Numbered from the stretch's first letter, positions 1 through 8,777 are shown. The stretch: DNA of 40,504 bases from JAHJDS01 sp964569795 (GCA_964569795.1 CAZMVB010000036.1:1-40504); one strand, 5' to 3'. The notes: generated from the sequence alone by a model not told the origin. Made by a program: numbers and translations.

Positions 1-510
1 GGCATGATCGTCATGGACGACCGGGACTGCGTGGTGGACGTGGCCCGGTATTTCCTCAGCTTTCTGGAGGACGAGTCCTGCGGCAAGTGCCTGCCCTGCC
101 GGCTGGGCCTCAAGGGGATGCAGACCTTCCTCGACCGCTTCAGCCGGGGCGAGGGCGACGAGTCCGACCTGGACGAACTGCAGAGCCTGGCCAGGGCGGT
201 CAAGGACGGGTCCCTGTGCGCCCTGGGCGGCAGCGCCCCCAACCCGGTCTTGACCACCATCCGCTACTTCCGGGACGAGTACCTGGCCCACATCCAGGAC
301 CACCGTTGCCCGGCCGGGGTGTGCCGGGACCTGATCACCTATTCCATCGATCCGGACGCCTGCACCGGCTGCGGGGTCTGCGCCAAGAACTGCCCCCAAG
401 ACTGCATCACCGGCGAGAAGAAGCAGCCCCACGTCATCGACGAGGCGGCCTGCATCCGCTGCGGGATGTGCCTGGACGGCTGCAAGTTCGACGCGGTCAT
501 CGTCGCCTGA
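1..510 (+). CDS. NuoF-like NADH-binding flavoprotein subunit, C-terminal part (5' end outside window)
   Basis: This is the 3' end of a gene that begins upstream of the window. The visible 169 residues hold the C-terminal iron-sulfur part of a NuoF/HoxF/HndC-type subunit, which oxidises NADH at FMN in cytoplasmic complexes. The [4Fe-4S] site reads ESCGKCLPCRLG, with the fourth cysteine in SLCALGG further on. Two ferredoxin-type [4Fe-4S] motifs follow, CTGCGVCAKNC and CIRCGMCLDGC. This ferredoxin tail is typical of NuoF versions in bifurcating hydrogenases and in formate dehydrogenase or Hdr-linked complexes, and is absent from respiratory complex I NuoF. The gene is followed 28 bp later by the HoxU-like gene on the same strand. 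The FMN- and NADH-binding domains cannot be seen here. The family call is firm; the exact complex is inferred from the downstream HdrA-like gene. Confidence 0.9.
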   Translation, partial: GMIVMDDRDCVVDVARYFLSFLEDESCGKCLPCRLGLKGMQTFLDRFSRGEGDESDLDELQSLARAVKDGSLCALGGSAPNPVLTTIRYFRDEYLAHIQDHRCPAGVCRDLITYSIDPDACTGCGVCAKNCPQDCITGEKKQPHVIDEAACIRCGMCLDGCKFDAVIVA

Positions 511-538
511 CCCTGAGGGGACTTGGAGGAATGAAGTC

Positions 539-1171
539 ATGAGTCACGATCAGACCCAGGGGCCGATCAACTTCACCATCGACGGCCAGAAGGTGACCGC
601 CCACCAGGACTGGACCGTCCTGGACGCGGCCCGGGCGGCGGGCATTTACATCCCGACGCTCTGCTTTCACGAGGCGGTCAACCCCTCGGGGGCCTGCCGA
701 CTGTGCGTGGTCGAGGCCCGGGAGGGCCAGTGGTCCAAGGTGGTCATCTCCTGCATGTACCAGCCCTACGAGGGCGTCGAGATCCTGACCGACACCGAGC
801 GGGTCAAAAACGTCCGGCGCTGGATCCTGGAGATGCTCCTGGCCGAGTGCCCGGGCAGCGGGGAGGTCAAGCGGCTGGCCGCCGAGTACGGGGTGACCTC
901 GACCCGGTTCCCGATCGAGCATCCCGAGGAGGAGTGCCTGCTCTGCGGCCTGTGCGTCCGGGTCTGCCAGGAGGTGGTCGGCGTGGCGGCCCTGGCCTTC
1001 GGGTCCCGGGGGGTGAGCAAGCACGTGACCACGCCCTACATGGTCCCCAACGAGGCCTGCATCGCCTGCGGCTCGTGCGTCACGGTCTGTCCCACCGGGG
1101 CCATGGCGGCCCGGCTGGACCGGGTCCGGGGCGACCTCAGCCGCCGCACCGGCCACGGCCACGCCCACTGA
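539..1171 (+). CDS. HoxU/NuoG-N-like iron-sulfur subunit ([2Fe-2S] plus two [4Fe-4S])
   Basis: This 210-residue cytoplasmic electron-transfer subunit resembles the N-terminal third of NuoG and the stand-alone HoxU. A plant-type [2Fe-2S] domain occupies about residues 10-80, with ligands Cys42, Cys53, Cys56 and Cys72 (motif GACRLCVVEA). The middle section keeps the NuoG-like helix but not its usual Cys/His cluster. Two full [4Fe-4S] motifs follow at Cys133/136/139/143 and Cys174/177/180/184. It lacks the molybdopterin-type domain of full NuoG and the H-cluster of HydA. The ATG has GGAGGA 8 bp upstream. It lies between the NuoF-like and HdrA-like genes and probably wires NADH-derived electrons from one to the other. 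Confidence 0.88.
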   Translation: MSHDQTQGPINFTIDGQKVTAHQDWTVLDAARAAGIYIPTLCFHEAVNPSGACRLCVVEAREGQWSKVVISCMYQPYEGVEILTDTERVKNVRRWILEMLLAECPGSGEVKRLAAEYGVTSTRFPIEHPEEECLLCGLCVRVCQEVVGVAALAFGSRGVSKHVTTPYMVPNEACIACGSCVTVCPTGAMAARLDRVRGDLSRRTGHGHAH

Positions 1172-1190
1172 CCAACCAAGGAGCCTTATC

Positions 1191-3656
1191 ATGAACGAGA
1201 CAAACGCTTGGGGCGCCTTCGAGACCGAGACCCGGGCCCAGGCCGGCCGGGTCGGGGTGTTTTTGTGCGAGTGCGGGCAGAAGATCTCCTCCCGGGTGGA
1301 TCTGGCCGAACTGGCCAGGCTGGTCCAGGCCGACCCCGGGGTCGGTCACGTCCAGGTCCTGCCCTATCCCTGCATGAAACCCGGCCTGGAGGTCATGCGC
1401 GGCGTCATCGGCGGCAACGGCATCGACCGGGTGGTCGTGGCCGGCTGCGAGGGCCGGCTGCTCAAGAAGCGCTTCGAGACCGGCCTGGCCGAAGTCGGTG
1501 TCGCCGAGGGACAGGTGGACGTGGTCAACCTGCGGGATCACGTCGCCCGGGTCCATGACGGCGATCCGGAGCTTCTGGCCGTCAAGGGCTCGAAGCTGAT
1601 CAAGTCGGCGGTGGCCGGCCTGGCGGTCCTGGAGCCCACGCCCAAGGAGAAGGTCGAGATCAAGGGTCCGGTCATGATCCTGGGGGGCGGCATCGGGACC
1701 TATGCCGCGGCCCAGGAGCTGATCCGCCAGGGCGTCGAGACCATCATCGCCATCAGCACCGAGGACCCCGAGGACGAGATCCGGATGCTCCACGAGCGGT
1801 ATCCCGGCGAGCGGCAGAGCCACGACAAGCTGCGCAAAATCATGGCCGAGGTGTACGAGAGTCCCTTGATCCGGCAGATCAGCGTCGGCGAACTGGACAA
1901 GGTCCTGGGCCGGGTCGGGGACTACACCGTGGTCTTCTCGGCCGAGGAGGACCGGCCGCCCATGGTCTTCCAGGTCGGGTCGATCATCGCCGCCCTGGAC
2001 GGGGTGATGCTCAATCAGGGCGCCGCCTTCGGCCACGACGGCGCCAAGGTCCTCTGCCAGACCGAGATGGAGGAAAGCATCTGGCTCCACGGCCCGCCCC
2101 AGCACCGGGTCGTCTTCTGGATCAACGACTTCGAGGCCGAACAGCCCTTTGCCTACCAGTCGGCCCGGACCGCCTGGAACATGGCCACCTACATCAAGGA
2201 GAAGGCCGTCCAGAGCGAGGTCATGATCCTGTACAACGACCGGATGTCCCCGCCCCTGTCGGCCGCCGAGCGGCGCCGGTCCCGCCAGCTGGGGATCACC
2301 TGGCTCCCCTATGACGGCGCCATCCGGCCCACGGTCCAGAACGGCTTCATCACCATCACCCGGCCCGAGGACAAGATCGAGGTCGATCTGGATTGGGATC
2401 AACTGGTCCTGTCCCCCCGGCGCTCCCCGGGCCTGGACGCCACCCGGACGGCCGAGGTCCTGGGGATGCACGTCGTCGAGGGCGAGTTCCTCAAGCGCAA
2501 CCCCCAGATGGTCCGGCCGGAGATGGTCGGCCAGGACGAGAAATTCTTCTGCGGCTCGGCCATCAACCCCTGCGACCTGCGGGAGACCCTGCGCCAGGGA
2601 CGGCGGGCGGCCCTCAAGACGGCCGAACTCCACCTGGCGGCCCGGGAGGGCAAGCTCTACGCCCCGCGGATGGTCTGCGTGGTCGATCAGCAGAAGTGCA
2701 TCGGCTGCGGCCTGTGTCACGAGATCTGCGACTGCGGCGGGATCATGCCGGTCGAGAGCCCGGGCGGCAACGTCCCCCGGTCGGTCGATCCCATGGTCTG
2801 CACCGGCGGCGGGACCTGCGCCGCGGCCTGTCCCCACAACGCCCTGACCATCCAGAACAACACCAGCCTGATGCACGAGGCCCGGGTGGCCGCCCTGTCC
2901 CGGACCCTGGCCCCCGGCGAGATCCTGGGCTGGGGCTGCCAGTGGGGCGGCGCCGCCGCGGCCGACCACGCCGGCCGGCACGGCCTCCGGTACGACCCCC
3001 GGTTCCACCTGCTGCCCATCGGCTGCATCGGCCAGCTGGACGCCGTGGTCATGGGCCGGGCCCTCCTGGAGGGCGCGGCCGGGGTCCTGCTCATCGGTTG
3101 CCCCCCCGAGGAGTGCCACCACAGCTACGGCCTGGACCATACCTGGAGCCGGGTCAACCTGATCAAGAAGCTGCTCTCCCTGACCGGCCTCGAGCGCCAG
3201 CGCATCGCCCTGGCCCACTGCGACCTGAACAACCCCGAGCAGTTCGTCAAGACCGTCCAGGGCTACCTGGCCGACATGGACGCCCTGGGGCCCATCCCGG
3301 ACGATCCGGCCACCCGGGAAAAACTGGTCGGCCTGTACGCCACCCTCCAGAACCCGCGCGTCCGCTGGGCCCTGGGCGCCAGCCTGCGCCGGCCCTGGGA
3401 GGTGGTCTATCCCGGCGATCAGCGCAACGCCCGGGCCTATGACGTCACCCTGATGGAGATCGTGACCGAGGAGTACCTCCGGTCCCGGGTCAGGAACCTG
3501 ATGACCCGCCAGGCCCAGACCTTCAGCCTCGAGGACATCTGCCTCCACCTGGGGCAGGACAAGCAGCCGGTCCTCCAGGTCCTGCGGGACATGGTCGGCG
3601 AGGGCCAGGTCTCCCGGATCTACAAGGACCGGACCCCGTTCTACATGATCCAGTAG
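1191..3656 (+). CDS. Diverged HdrA-like protein with fused MvhD-like C-terminus
   Basis: This 821-residue protein follows the heterodisulfide reductase HdrA plan. It has an N-terminal VGVFLCECG motif (Cys26/Cys28), a nucleotide-binding-like GGGIGTYAAAQ near residue 165, a ferredoxin domain near 503-550, and from about 581 an MvhD/FrhD-like domain (IGC and GCPPEECHHSYG motifs). It is unusual in three ways. The stretch after the glycine motif lacks the GGxM signature and the cysteine cluster of canonical HdrA. The second ferredoxin motif reads CTGGGTCAAAC, with Gly540 replacing a cluster cysteine. The first MvhD cysteine pair reads GCQWGG. FAD binding and bifurcation by this subunit are therefore uncertain; it may be mainly a scaffold or electron wire. 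The ATG has AAGGAG upstream, and a strong hairpin follows the stop, so it appears to be the last gene of its operon. Confidence 0.85.
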   Translation: MNETNAWGAFETETRAQAGRVGVFLCECGQKISSRVDLAELARLVQADPGVGHVQVLPYPCMKPGLEVMRGVIGGNGIDRVVVAGCEGRLLKKRFETGLAEVGVAEGQVDVVNLRDHVARVHDGDPELLAVKGSKLIKSAVAGLAVLEPTPKEKVEIKGPVMILGGGIGTYAAAQELIRQGVETIIAISTEDPEDEIRMLHERYPGERQSHDKLRKIMAEVYESPLIRQISVGELDKVLGRVGDYTVVFSAEEDRPPMVFQVGSIIAALDGVMLNQGAAFGHDGAKVLCQTEMEESIWLHGPPQHRVVFWINDFEAEQPFAYQSARTAWNMATYIKEKAVQSEVMILYNDRMSPPLSAAERRRSRQLGITWLPYDGAIRPTVQNGFITITRPEDKIEVDLDWDQLVLSPRRSPGLDATRTAEVLGMHVVEGEFLKRNPQMVRPEMVGQDEKFFCGSAINPCDLRETLRQGRRAALKTAELHLAAREGKLYAPRMVCVVDQQKCIGCGLCHEICDCGGIMPVESPGGNVPRSVDPMVCTGGGTCAAACPHNALTIQNNTSLMHEARVAALSRTLAPGEILGWGCQWGGAAAADHAGRHGLRYDPRFHLLPIGCIGQLDAVVMGRALLEGAAGVLLIGCPPEECHHSYGLDHTWSRVNLIKKLLSLTGLERQRIALAHCDLNNPEQFVKTVQGYLADMDALGPIPDDPATREKLVGLYATLQNPRVRWALGASLRRPWEVVYPGDQRNARAYDVTLMEIVTEEYLRSRVRNLMTRQAQTFSLEDICLHLGQDKQPVLQVLRDMVGEGQVSRIYKDRTPFYMIQ

Positions 3657-3670
3657 CCGGCCGTTGATTC

Positions 3671-3706
3671 GGGGCCGGGCCGTTTATCGACAAACGGCCC
3701 GGCCCC
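3671..3706 (+). terminator. Strong hairpin after the NuoF-HoxU-HdrA operon
   Basis: A perfect 15-bp stem (GGGGCCGGGCCGTTT pairing with AAACGGCCCGGCCCC) closes a 6-base loop, starting 15 bp after the HdrA-like stop codon. There is no convincing T tract after it, so it could be an intrinsic terminator of weak type or an mRNA 3' end stabiliser. Confidence 0.7.
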
Positions 3707-3852
3707 GCCATTATCCCTGACGACCGTCCGCCGCATCCGCCCCTGACCGGACGAGGAGGGCGGTCTGCGCCCGGACCATATTTCTTTCCTGAAATCCGGA
3801 CCAAAAAGTCAAAATGTATCTTTCGGAGTCCTTACTTGAGGTCTTTTCATGG

Positions 3853-3879
3853 TATAATAAAAGCATATCATATTATAAT
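3853..3879 (+). promoter_or_regulatory. AT-rich promoter region of the EAL-HDOD gene
   Basis: Two perfect TATAAT hexamers lie at 3853-3858 and 3874-3879, inside an AT-rich strip (about 3840-3895) that stands out from GC-rich surroundings and precedes the EAL-HDOD start by 40-70 bp. No good -35 hexamer is seen at correct spacing for either, so which one is used cannot be told. Confidence 0.45.
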
Positions 3880-3919
3880 TTTCTATATGTCTATGTCAGG
3901 TCACGGACAGAGGGCAGGC

Positions 3920-5131
3920 ATGGATGTCTTCGTCGCCCGGCAGCCCATTTTCGATCGGCTCCGGGAGGTCTATGCCTATGAACTCCTGTTCCGATCCGGC
4001 CTGGAAAATTTCTTTGACCACGCCCAGCCGGATCAGGCCACATCGAGCGTGCTCAGCGACTCGATCAGCGCCCTGAACCTGGAAGAACTGACGGGCGGTC
4101 GTCCGGCGTTCGTCAACTTCACCCAGGGCCTGATCGAGGCCGGTATCGCCACCTTGCTGCCCAGACAATGGCTGGTGGTCGAGATCCTGGAGGACGTTTC
4201 ACCCAGCGAGGACGTCCTGAACGCCTGCCGGCATCTGAAAGACTCGGGCTACCGTCTGGCCCTGGATGATTTTGTCTATCGTCCCCAATTGGCGCCCCTG
4301 ATGAAATTGGCGGACATCATCAAGATCGACTGGCGCTTGACTGACCGGAAGGTCAGGGCCGAAGCCCTGGACCGGTCACGGGGGCTGGGGATCCGGCTGC
4401 TGGCGGAGAAGGTCGAGACCGAAGAGGAGTTCGCCCAGGCCAAAAAGGATGGTTACGATCTGTTCCAGGGATACTTTTTCTGCAGGCCGACCATCATCAC
4501 CGGCCACGACATTCCGGCCTGGAAGATGCAATCCCTTCAGCTCATCAAGGAGTCCGCCGCGGACTCTCTGGACTTCAAGGCCGTGGCCGACATCATCCAG
4601 CAGGAGCTTTCGCTGACCTACAAACTGCTGCGGTACATCAACTCGCCTTTCTTCGGCGTCCGGGTCAAGATCAAGTCGGTGGACCAGGCCCTGGCCATGC
4701 TGGGGGAGGAAAACATACGCAAGTGGCTGTCCATGGTGGCCATGGCCAACCTGGCCCGGGAGGGGACACCGGAGTTGCCCCGGAACTCGTTTTTGCGGGC
4801 AACGCTGTGTGAGTCCCTGGGAATCGAGGCGGGACTGATCGAACGGCGGAACGAAGCGTTCATGGTCGGTCTCTTCTCGATGATCGATGTGGTCTTGTCC
4901 AGGCCCATGCCCGATATTCTGCCCGAACTGCACCTGCCCGACGATGTCGAGGCCGCCTTGCGGGGCGATGACAACGTCCTGAGACGGCTCCTCGGGCTGG
5001 CGGTGCGTTACGACCGCGGCCAGTGGGACAAGATCCCGGCCTTGGCCAGTGCCGCCGGCCTGGCCGAAGACAGGCTTCCAGCCCTTTACCTGGAGGCCGT
5101 TTCCAGGGTCCACAAACTGGATGAAGACTAG
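3920..5131 (+). CDS. EAL-HDOD (YuxH/CdgJ-type) signalling protein
   Basis: This 403-residue cytoplasmic protein begins MDVFVARQPIF, the conserved opening of the EAL-HDOD family. The N-terminal half (about 1-205) is a degenerate EAL domain: the signature reads YELLFR and the DDFG site reads LALDDFV. Cyclic-di-GMP hydrolysis is therefore doubtful, and such members usually act as binding or interaction modules. The C-terminal half (about 210-400) is an HDOD domain with the typical LLRYINSPFFG stretch. The ATG at 3920 has AGAGGG upstream and matches the family start; an in-frame TTG at 3836 would add 28 residues that overlap the promoter and is rejected. In Vibrio and Xanthomonas, relatives affect motility and biofilm, which fits the PilZ, chemoreceptor and flagellar genes nearby. 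Confidence 0.88.
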   Translation: MDVFVARQPIFDRLREVYAYELLFRSGLENFFDHAQPDQATSSVLSDSISALNLEELTGGRPAFVNFTQGLIEAGIATLLPRQWLVVEILEDVSPSEDVLNACRHLKDSGYRLALDDFVYRPQLAPLMKLADIIKIDWRLTDRKVRAEALDRSRGLGIRLLAEKVETEEEFAQAKKDGYDLFQGYFFCRPTIITGHDIPAWKMQSLQLIKESAADSLDFKAVADIIQQELSLTYKLLRYINSPFFGVRVKIKSVDQALAMLGEENIRKWLSMVAMANLAREGTPELPRNSFLRATLCESLGIEAGLIERRNEAFMVGLFSMIDVVLSRPMPDILPELHLPDDVEAALRGDDNVLRRLLGLAVRYDRGQWDKIPALASAAGLAEDRLPALYLEAVSRVHKLDED

Positions 5132-5192
5132 TCCACCGGCGGACGGTCACTTCGCCAGATCCGCCCGCCAAACCACAGCAGGGGGTCCGTTG

Positions 5193-5867
5193 ATGCCGGA
5201 GGAGGACCTGAACATCGAGGAGAAATCGGGACAACGTCTCCACTTGGAGCTGGGCACGCCCATGATGCTGCAACTTACGGGCATGGACGCCCAGGTCAGG
5301 ACCGTGTTCGTCGGTCTGGAAGTGGACAAGTACTTCACCCTCAGTCTGCCTCGATTGGCTGATTTTGAGGATCTGCTCTGGCCCGGCAACCTGGCCGTCC
5401 TGCGTTACATCAACGCGGGCAAGGTCTATGGTTTCGAGACGAAGATATTGAGTCTGTACTACAAAAAGCCGATCCGGGTCCTGTACTTGGCCTACCCGCC
5501 CCAGGTCGAAATCCTCAATCTTCGCGAGGCGCCCCGGATCGATTGCTACCTGCCGGCCCTGGCCACGTGCCATCAAAACGAGGTCAGGGGGGCCATCCTG
5601 GACATCGGACCAAAAGGCATCCGTTTCGGCTCCACCCAGTGCTCGGACGAGCAAGTGGCGGACCTCCAGATGGACGATCCGGTGGTCGTCTCCTGTTACT
5701 TCCCCGGTCTGGCCGAGGTCCAGAACCTGCCGTGCACGGTCCGAAACGTCCACGTCGGCCAATTGATGACCACCCTCGGCCTGGCCTTTTCCGACGTTTC
5801 GCCCGAGGTGGTTTCGGCCATCCAAAAATATGTCGGACAGGTCGCCGATTTCCTGCCCGACGATTGA
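5193..5867 (+). CDS. PilZ domain protein with YcgR-like N-terminal domain
   Basis: This 224-residue protein has a YcgR-type N-terminal domain (about 10-110) and a C-terminal PilZ domain (about 115-215). The c-di-GMP binding motifs are recognisable: REAPR fits RxxxR, and DIGPKG fits D/NxSxxG with Ser replaced by Gly. In other bacteria YcgR binds c-di-GMP and brakes the flagellar motor, so a motility role is likely here. It starts 61 bp after the EAL-HDOD stop and is probably co-transcribed. The ATG at 5193 is preceded by GGGGG at about 9 bp; upstream in-frame ATGs at 5049 and 5121 would overlap or crowd the EAL-HDOD gene and lack family similarity. Confidence 0.85.
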   Translation: MPEEDLNIEEKSGQRLHLELGTPMMLQLTGMDAQVRTVFVGLEVDKYFTLSLPRLADFEDLLWPGNLAVLRYINAGKVYGFETKILSLYYKKPIRVLYLAYPPQVEILNLREAPRIDCYLPALATCHQNEVRGAILDIGPKGIRFGSTQCSDEQVADLQMDDPVVVSCYFPGLAEVQNLPCTVRNVHVGQLMTTLGLAFSDVSPEVVSAIQKYVGQVADFLPDD

Positions 5868-6185
5868 GTCGAGTCACGCAAATCAGTCATCCGGTTGATC
5901 CCCCGGACACCTCCCCGCCACCGGTCCGCCCTTCGGACCGGCGGGACGGCCCATCCGCCTGAATGCCCTTGGCTTGGCCGCCCATCTTGATCAGCATTAA
6001 TGATATAATCTGCTTAACAGCGATATTTAATGGGGATTTATATTATATTGATAGCATATTGCATACATTCCAGCTTTATGTAATTATGGGAGGCACCATC
6101 CCGGCGGGCCGACCCGCCTGATCGACCGGGGCTTGATCCGGGCCTTTTCACTGGAGAACTCCGCCAGGGCCAGGGGAGGAGAGTC
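5868..6185. promoter_or_regulatory. 318-bp intergenic region with hairpin and AT-rich promoter-like tract before the chemoreceptor
   Basis: No gene is seen here. An 8-bp hairpin with a short loop (CCGGTCCG at 5921-5928 with CGGACCGG at 5934-5941) may end the PilZ transcript, though no T tract follows. An AT-rich tract at about 5998-6087 contains TATAAT at 6004-6009 and TTGATA at 6048-6053 and probably holds the promoter of the chemoreceptor gene. I could not pair -35 and -10 boxes with correct spacing. Confidence 0.4.
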
Positions 6186-8537
6186 ATGTCCGTGTGGAAG
6201 CATCTGTCATTGAGCATCAAGATCGGCGTCGGATTCGGGGCGGTCCTGGCCCTGTTCGTGGTGGTGGTCGGGATCACCATCCTCAGCCTGCGGGGGCTGG
6301 GCCAGGCCCGGCTGCAGGCCCAGGACGGAGCCGACCTGTTGCGGAACATCCTGGTCGCCCGGTCCCTGGAACTGCGCTACATCAACCGGCGCGACCAGGC
6401 CACGGTCACCGCCCTGGGGGCGTCTCTGTCGCGGTTCTTCCGGACGGCCGACGCCCTGAAGGCCCGCCTGCCCGCCGGACCCCAAAAAACGCGCCTGGTC
6501 ACCCTGGTCAAGAAGGGCCGGGCCTATCAAACCCTGTTCCAAAAGATCACCGCCCGCCACCGGAAACGGATGAAGATCCAGGCCGAGATCGCCAAGCTCG
6601 GCCAGATAGTGGCCCAAACCCTGGAGATAAAACTCAAGAAGGCCCTGGAGGCCCTCAAGCGGAAGGCGAGCGTCACCCAGAGCCACGCCTTCACCGAAAA
6701 CCACCGGGAGCTGCTGCTCTACACCTACAAGGCCCTGAACGACTTCCTGAACATCAAGGTCATCGAGACCGGCTTCCAGAACATGGGCCGGTCCGATTTC
6801 TTCGCCCGGATCAAGGCGGCCAAAGACGATTTCAACCGGGACTCCCTGGAGATGCACCGGGCGGCCACCATGGCCGACAACAGGCAGCTCTCCCGGGCCG
6901 TGCTGTCCATGACCAAGGCCTACGCCGGCTACCAGGAGCGCCTGAAGGTGATGTTCACCCTGTGGCGTGAGGACACGGCGGCCCTGGCCCAGATGGGCCG
7001 TCTGGGGCTGGAGATCGTCCGGGGGATCCAGGCCTTTACCACCCGGCTGACCGCGTCCATGGCCCGGACCGAGTCCCGGGCGATCTGGCTGGCGATCATC
7101 CTGCTCGGCGGCGGGGTGGTCCTGGGCGTGGCCCTGGCCTACGTCATCACCGTGAGCGTGGTCAAGCCGGTCAAGGGCATCGTCGCCGTCTCGGAGGGGC
7201 TGGCCGGCGGGGACCTGACGCGGCGGATCGATTATTCGGCCCGGGACGAGATCGGACAGCTGGCCGATTCCCTCCGGACCATGCTGGCCGGCGTCATCGG
7301 CGAGGGCCGGTCGATCAAGACGGGCATCGCCGTGCCCATGTTCACCGTGAATCAGGATCAGGTCGTGACCTACGTCAACCAGGCCCTGGGCGAGTTGATC
7401 GGGGAGACGACCGAGACGGAGGAGGCCGAGGACGCCCCCCGGATCACCGGGGTGCTGGCCGAGCGGGAAGACCGGCTCCAAGGCGCCCTGACCCGGTGCC
7501 TGACCACCGGCCGTCCGGTCCAGGAGGAACACGTTTACCTTCTGGGGGGCCAGGAACGGGTCTTCCTGATGACGCTGACGCCCCTGCGCGACCTGGATGA
7601 CCGGATCACCGGGGCCATGGGGCTCGGGGTGGATATCACCGACCAGAAGGAACAGCAGGCCCGGATCGAACTGCAACGGATGGATCTGCTCAAGGTGGCC
7701 GAGGAGGTCTCCCGGATGGCCGAAATGCTGGCCTCGGCCTCGGCCCAGATCAGTTCGTCCATGGAGGAGATGAACGCCACCAGCAACGAGCAGACGTCCA
7801 ACGCCATGCGGGTGGCCACGACCACCGATCAGATGAACGCCACGGTGATCGAGGTGGCCCGCCACGCCACGCAGGCCGCCGAGGAGGCCAAGAAGTCGGG
7901 CGAGATCGCCCGGGAAGGCGGCCAGGTGGTCGAGGAGACGGTCCAGGCCATCGGGGTCATCAGCCGGGAGGCGACGGAGGTCAGCCAGACCGTGGACGAG
8001 CTGGCCGCCCGGTCGGCCCAGATCGACCGGGTCGTCTCGGTCATCGAGGACATCGCCGATCAGACCAACCTGCTGGCCCTGAACGCGGCCATCGAGGCCG
8101 CCCGGGCCGGCGAGGCCGGCCGCGGCTTCGCCGTGGTCGCCGACGAGGTCCGCAAGCTGGCCGAAAAGACCATGACCGCCACCAAGGAGGTGGCCGCCAC
8201 GGTGGACGCCATCCAGGCCCAGACCACGGCCACCGTGAAACGGATCGGCGACACCCGGAAGACCATCGATCACGGCGTCGCCCTGGCCGGCCGGGCCGGT
8301 GAGATCCTGAGCCGGATCGTGGATTACGCCGGCAAGGTCTCCCAGATGGTCACCCAGATCGCCACCGCGGCCGAGGAGCAGTCGGCCGCGGCCGACGAGA
8401 TCAGCAAGGCCATCGAGAGCATCGCCGACGGGTCCCGGGAAATGACCACCGGCGTGGGCCAGACGGCCCGGGCGGCCGGGGAACTGAGCGACATGGCCTC
8501 CGGACTCGACGGGGTCGTCGCCCAGTTCCGGCAGTAG
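6186..8537 (+). CDS. Methyl-accepting chemotaxis protein with HAMP and PAS-like domains
   Basis: This 783-residue inner-membrane chemoreceptor passes ligand information to CheA/CheW. It has a TM segment at about 12-35, a helical periplasmic domain to about 297, and a second TM at about 299-321. A HAMP domain (about 322-374), a PAS-like domain (about 376-490, including VVTYVNQALGELIG) and the long coiled-coil signalling domain (about 500-783) follow. The signalling tip is diagnostic, with DQTNLLALNAAIEAARAGEA and GRGFAVVADEVRKLAEK near 622-660. No C-terminal CheR-tethering pentapeptide is present. The start has GGGAGGAG upstream. The ligand cannot be inferred; the cytoplasmic PAS domain suggests a second, internal input such as redox. 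The gene appears monocistronic. Confidence 0.93.
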   Translation: MSVWKHLSLSIKIGVGFGAVLALFVVVVGITILSLRGLGQARLQAQDGADLLRNILVARSLELRYINRRDQATVTALGASLSRFFRTADALKARLPAGPQKTRLVTLVKKGRAYQTLFQKITARHRKRMKIQAEIAKLGQIVAQTLEIKLKKALEALKRKASVTQSHAFTENHRELLLYTYKALNDFLNIKVIETGFQNMGRSDFFARIKAAKDDFNRDSLEMHRAATMADNRQLSRAVLSMTKAYAGYQERLKVMFTLWREDTAALAQMGRLGLEIVRGIQAFTTRLTASMARTESRAIWLAIILLGGGVVLGVALAYVITVSVVKPVKGIVAVSEGLAGGDLTRRIDYSARDEIGQLADSLRTMLAGVIGEGRSIKTGIAVPMFTVNQDQVVTYVNQALGELIGETTETEEAEDAPRITGVLAEREDRLQGALTRCLTTGRPVQEEHVYLLGGQERVFLMTLTPLRDLDDRITGAMGLGVDITDQKEQQARIELQRMDLLKVAEEVSRMAEMLASASAQISSSMEEMNATSNEQTSNAMRVATTTDQMNATVIEVARHATQAAEEAKKSGEIAREGGQVVEETVQAIGVISREATEVSQTVDELAARSAQIDRVVSVIEDIADQTNLLALNAAIEAARAGEAGRGFAVVADEVRKLAEKTMTATKEVAATVDAIQAQTTATVKRIGDTRKTIDHGVALAGRAGEILSRIVDYAGKVSQMVTQIATAAEEQSAAADEISKAIESIADGSREMTTGVGQTARAAGELSDMASGLDGVVAQFRQ

Positions 8538-8560
8538 CCGCGTGCCAGTGGGCACCGTAA

Positions 8561-8777
8561 TTCGCGGGGTAGCCCCGAGGCGGTTCAATCTCCTGAGCCG
8601 CGATCGCACGCCTCAGTCCTTCTTGTTTCGCGGGGTGGATCGGGGGCGGTGCGGCCTTCTGAGCCGCGATCGCACGCCGGCGGGCCGGCCCGATGGCGGT
8701 TAAACCTCCTGAGCCGCGACCGAACGCCCCTGGGCAGCCCCGTGGGGGTCCGACCTGCCGAGCCGCAAGGCAAGGCC
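8561..8777. repeat. Array of four imperfect stem-loop repeats
   Basis: Four copies of a degenerate unit lie head to tail between the chemoreceptor and the SDR gene. The shared core TGAGCCGCGATCGCACGCC is identical at 8594-8612 and 8660-8678, and altered at 8710-8728 and 8759-8777. The first two units match over about 52 bp, starting TTCGCGGGGT at 8561 and 8627, exactly 66 bp apart; later units are spaced about 50 bp. Each core follows a complementary arm (for example CGGTTCA before TGAGCCG), so each can form a small hairpin. No gene is seen in 8538-8830. Confidence 0.65.

Noticed and set aside
1137..3548. 803-codon minus-strand frame opposite the HdrA-like gene
   Set aside because: Composition rich in Gly, Pro, Asp and Leu repeats and no motif; the plus-strand HdrA reading has many conserved signatures.
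3836..3919. Longer EAL-HDOD start at TTG 3836
   Set aside because: It would place the AT-rich promoter inside the gene, and the family begins at MDVFVARQP.
8561..8777. CRISPR array
   Set aside because: Only four degenerate units, irregular 49-66 bp spacing, spacers related to each other, and no cas gene nearby.
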